Below are positions 60,959-64,000 of a stretch of DNA of 64,000 bases, in pieces; positions within the stretch are counted from its first letter, which is position 1; every line of letters starts with the position of its first letter. Source of the stretch: Phragmites australis. Lineage: Eukaryota > Streptophyta > Magnoliopsida > Poales > Poaceae. The notes beneath the pieces were generated by a model. That model searched no databases and was not told the DNA's origin. It was given only the letters and a program-made list of their open reading frames with translations. Both the position numbers and the translations under genes were made by a program. The stretch covers positions 5,719,501 through 5,783,500 of the forward strand of contig NC_084939.1 in the NCBI RefSeq assembly GCF_958298935.1. The letters run 5' to 3'.

Positions 60959-63900
60959 TGTAAGACCCCTCATTACCGGGATCTCCTGTGCCTCCTGTAT
61001 CAGTCCCTCGATTACGTAGCTGATAAGCATAGTATAATAGTTGTAATATCACAGTCAAACTTCGTATGTAAATAGCAAGGTTCGGGGGTACAAAAGGCTT
61101 ACAAAAACCACTGAATATTACAAACCTGGCCTAACGGCCAGCAAAACACACAACGGAAGCAAAAGCCCAAGCCACAAGCAGCGAGGGGGCGAACGCAGCC
61201 TTAGAGACTAATCTTCATCCCCGGCTTCACCTCCGGCGGAGTCAACATTGGGTTCTTCATCTAAATGATAGCAAGAGTGAGTACAGAAGGTACTTAGCAA
61301 GCCCTATACTACTTCAAAGTGTTGATAGATGTATAAAGGGGTTTATTTAAGGATAGGCTTTACGTTTTAGATTTAAGCGTAAAGTAGTTTATGCAGATTA
61401 TCAATTGTATCAACTATGATCGACTTCCAATATTTTAAGTAATTCAAAAACAAGTGACGAGCTGTATCTGGGGTTTCTCGGCCCTGGGAGGGGCTACACC
61501 TCACTCCACAATCCCTTTTTATCACATCTGGTATACCTCTAGTGCCACACAGCTTCTAGCGGTGTGAGCCAGGAATCACATCACACGGACATCTAGTCCA
61601 CACACTCACTCATCAAAACTCACACACCCGGAGTCTAGTCAAAAAGGTTCTGCCTTCGCATGTCCATGACCATGGACACGGCTATTCGAATAGATTTACA
61701 CTCTACAGAGGTTGTATAACTTTACCCACGCGATATGCTCAGCCTCTAACCATTGCAAGCGGAGGAGCGAATCATACCGAGACTCTCCAGACACCTTTCC
61801 TGCTGGGCTTTTCCACGAGACACGCCAAGTCCCAGAGCTGCATGTTCCGAAGGCCAGCATCCCTTTTTAAGCCTAAGCCGGTTCCTGAAACCTCCAAATA
61901 GCGGGACTGATAGACCCTTGGCTGCTCGTTGCTCTCAGCCTCCTGGTATAATGCCCAACTCGGTCCGGTGAAGAAAAAGTCAAGTTCTGCCCATACAGGA
62001 CGCATGGTTGCATGGGATCGCTAAGGCATGGTGGCGAAATGACTCGGTCCTTAAGCGGCCGGGCCAGGCATCTTCATGGGCAATGAATACCATCATGTAA
62101 CTCAAGCCCCCAAGAGTATCCTCCCTGGAGGACCACTCTACCTGCCTGCGCCATAATAGTTTTCACCCATTTTTACACATCACCATCCATGTCCCACATG
62201 GCATCAAGGATTTCACGACTATCATGGAATTCACAACCATCAAAGAGGCATGGTATATGAGTTGTCATTGATAACTGTAACTCTTGCCTCCGAAGAGGAG
62301 TGTTTTTAAAAGCGATGTCTCCGAGGAGACGTATTCCATCCTAAGCATGCTAGATATCAAGGCGTCGTCTATCGTTAATATATTTAACAATAGGTATTCT
62401 TAGGGTGATATGTATTCTGGATGATGACATGTATGGCATGGCAGTATTGATAGGATTAACTACTACAAGTAGTTTGAAAGAAAACGCAATATATAGCACA
62501 TACGATAATAAGTCCGGTTTTAGTTGATCTTGTATATTATTCGAAAACATAGGTTCAATATGGTCAAGAAAATAGGACTTGCCTTCTTCGGAGTTTTCTT
62601 CGAAGTCTTAATTGTAATCGATATCCTCCTCACTCCGGATACTTCCGGCGTAGCACTCGCAGAACTCGAGTTTCCCTGAAATCGCGACTACGATTAATAA
62701 TGGCGATATTAAAGAAGAATCAATTAAACACCAAATGGAAAGCCAATTGAGCCCTAATGGACATATGAGTAGATCTCGATTTTAGATGAATTTTGGCGAA
62801 AGAATCGCCAAAATCGGAGCCAGAATGGAGGAGTTACGGCTCCTGGAAGTATTAATCAAAATTTAAATCGAGAAATTAAGAAATGGCACTATTCATAGGT
62901 GGGGCCCACTTGAATAGTAACTTAGGCCCACATGAACAGTATTTTTGGCCTAGATGGGCTAGGTTCGAGTTTGGATGAGCTGGGCTGTACAGTGCTGGGC
63001 CCGCACTGTGCAGGCTCGTTTGCGTTTTGGGTTGGTTGGCTAACGGGACGCGGAGGCAGGCCGGCCTACCCAGCGGCTCGTCTGGCGGCTGGGTCAGCGA
63101 GGCCGGTGGCTAGGCCAAGCCAGATGGAGCCATGGCCCGATTTTGCGCGCGCGAGCGCGTGGCGGAGAAGGGGGAAAGATTCGGTCGGTGGCGAGGAACT
63201 TTGTTGGGGCATCGCCAGAAAGGTTGCCGGGGTTGGGTTTTCGTCGGAGTTTCACGACGATGAGCAGGCGTTAGCCTTCTACATGATACGACGGACTTGA
63301 CAGGGGGCATCTCGTCATCGGTCGACGGCGAAGACGATGCCAGTTCATCGCTGAAGAGGAAACAGCGGCGCGGCGCAACTGGACAGCACCTCCCCTCCAT
63401 GGGGAGGGGCCAAGCCAACACGGGGAAGAGTTCTAAGGCCTCTAGAGCACATGGCACGATGGTCGGTGACCACATAGAGTGCACAAGCACGTCGACGGTG
63501 ACTTTTGCACGGCGGCGCGCGGCAATCATGCGGTGGCGCACGATGATAAGCAAGAAGGGGGCTCGGGAGTCGCCTACATGCTGTCTAAGGGGGTGTTAGG
63601 GGAATCAAGAGGCTCACCGAGCTCAAGAACGAGGAGAAGCGGGTCGGTGGCCAGCGACTCGTCGAAGAGGTGGCGGCGGCAATGCTCGGCTATTGGCGTG
63701 GATGGTTTCCCGTCGGGCTCCCGACGATTGGACGGCGGCATGAGGACAGTGATGGCTCACCGCTGCTCCCTAGCAGCACATCATCGGCAAATGGGCGGTG
63801 AAAGGGTCGTGGCGGCAACAATGGCGATGGCGGCTGCGCTGTGGCGGGGAGAAAAGAGAAGAGGAAGAGAGAGAGATGCGGGGCTGCTATTTATAGAGAG

Positions 63901-64000
63901 GGAGAGAGGGAGCACGGAGGCGGTGCGTGCGTGACGTTGGGCGGACATCGGCGAGTGGGGTGGCGGTGAGGTGGCGGATCGGCGCCCACCGCATTTCCCG
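60959..64000 (-). mobile_element. LTR of a large gypsy element, minus strand, runs off the window
   Basis: The boundary reads TGTAAGACCCC on the plus strand, so on the minus strand the LTR ends GGGGTCTTACA, close to the common GGGGTGTTACA end of Tekay/Del-type grass gypsy LTRs. A minus-strand TATA box, CTCTATAAATAGCAGCC (63883-63899), is followed by a GC-rich leader-like region containing long open frames that match no known protein. More than 3 kb of LTR is present without reaching the other boundary. Orientation and family are inferred from the end and the promoter. Confidence 0.6.

Noticed and set aside
63110..63553. 147-codon minus-strand frame in the terminal gypsy LTR
   Set aside because: It lies in the GC-rich leader-like part of an LTR, with overlapping frames on the other strand and no recognised domain.

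Overview
This window is nuclear DNA of a flowering plant, very probably a grass (Poaceae). The evidence is split genes with GT-AG introns, a plant GH3 amido-synthetase, a chloroplast-type rubredoxin gene, and a dense mixture of grass-type transposable elements (copia and gypsy LTR elements, CACTA, hAT, MULE-MITE, PIF/Harbinger-like and Stowaway-like MITEs, LINEs). Species cannot be fixed from the sequence. No complete virus, bacterial operon, CRISPR array or conventional tRNA/rRNA gene was seen.

Layout. 1-1973: 3' end of a Ty1-copia element (decayed RNase H plus 3' LTR). 1974-7902: non-genic DNA with a ~250-bp local duplication, one copy split by a foldback element in a TA microsatellite, and a well-delimited CACTA element (4610-6134). 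7903-20443: a large tandem duplication. The ~4.1-kb left unit and ~8.4-kb right unit share the same order of parts (CACTA-derived block, CA/TA microsatellite, LINE remnant, PIF-like MITE). The right unit is enlarged by later insertions whose empty sites survive in the left unit. 20880-28980: a decayed Ty3-gypsy element with 5' LTR, gag, protease, RT/RNase H and integrase, but no recognisable 3' LTR. 29040-32766: nested CACTA elements with an LTR fragment inside.

32767-57689 is the gene-bearing part. 33350-33539 is an orphan first exon of a chalcone-synthase-like type III polyketide synthase. 38632-45180 (minus strand) is a four-exon GH3 gene with a 4.4-kb third intron that holds a hAT element and MITEs; its upstream region has a TATA box and two TGTCTC auxin-response elements. 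Around 50.5 kb a miR167-like hairpin lies next to two orphan terminal exons of an unrecognised minus-strand gene. 52334-55105 is a 5'-truncated LINE with a 10-bp target-site duplication. 56621-57689 (plus strand) is a complete four-exon rubredoxin-family gene (RBD1-like; chloroplast transit peptide, two CxxC pairs, C-terminal membrane anchor).

57690-64000 returns to repeats: a 35-bp perfect inverted repeat around a TA microsatellite, a 137-bp minisatellite, a Sirevirus-like LTR, a CACTA 5' end, and a minus-strand gypsy LTR that cuts it and runs off the window.

Only two loci look like intact protein-coding genes (GH3 and RBD1-like). They do not form a pathway. One is expected to conjugate auxin (or a related acyl acid) to amino acids, and the other to serve photosystem assembly in the thylakoid.
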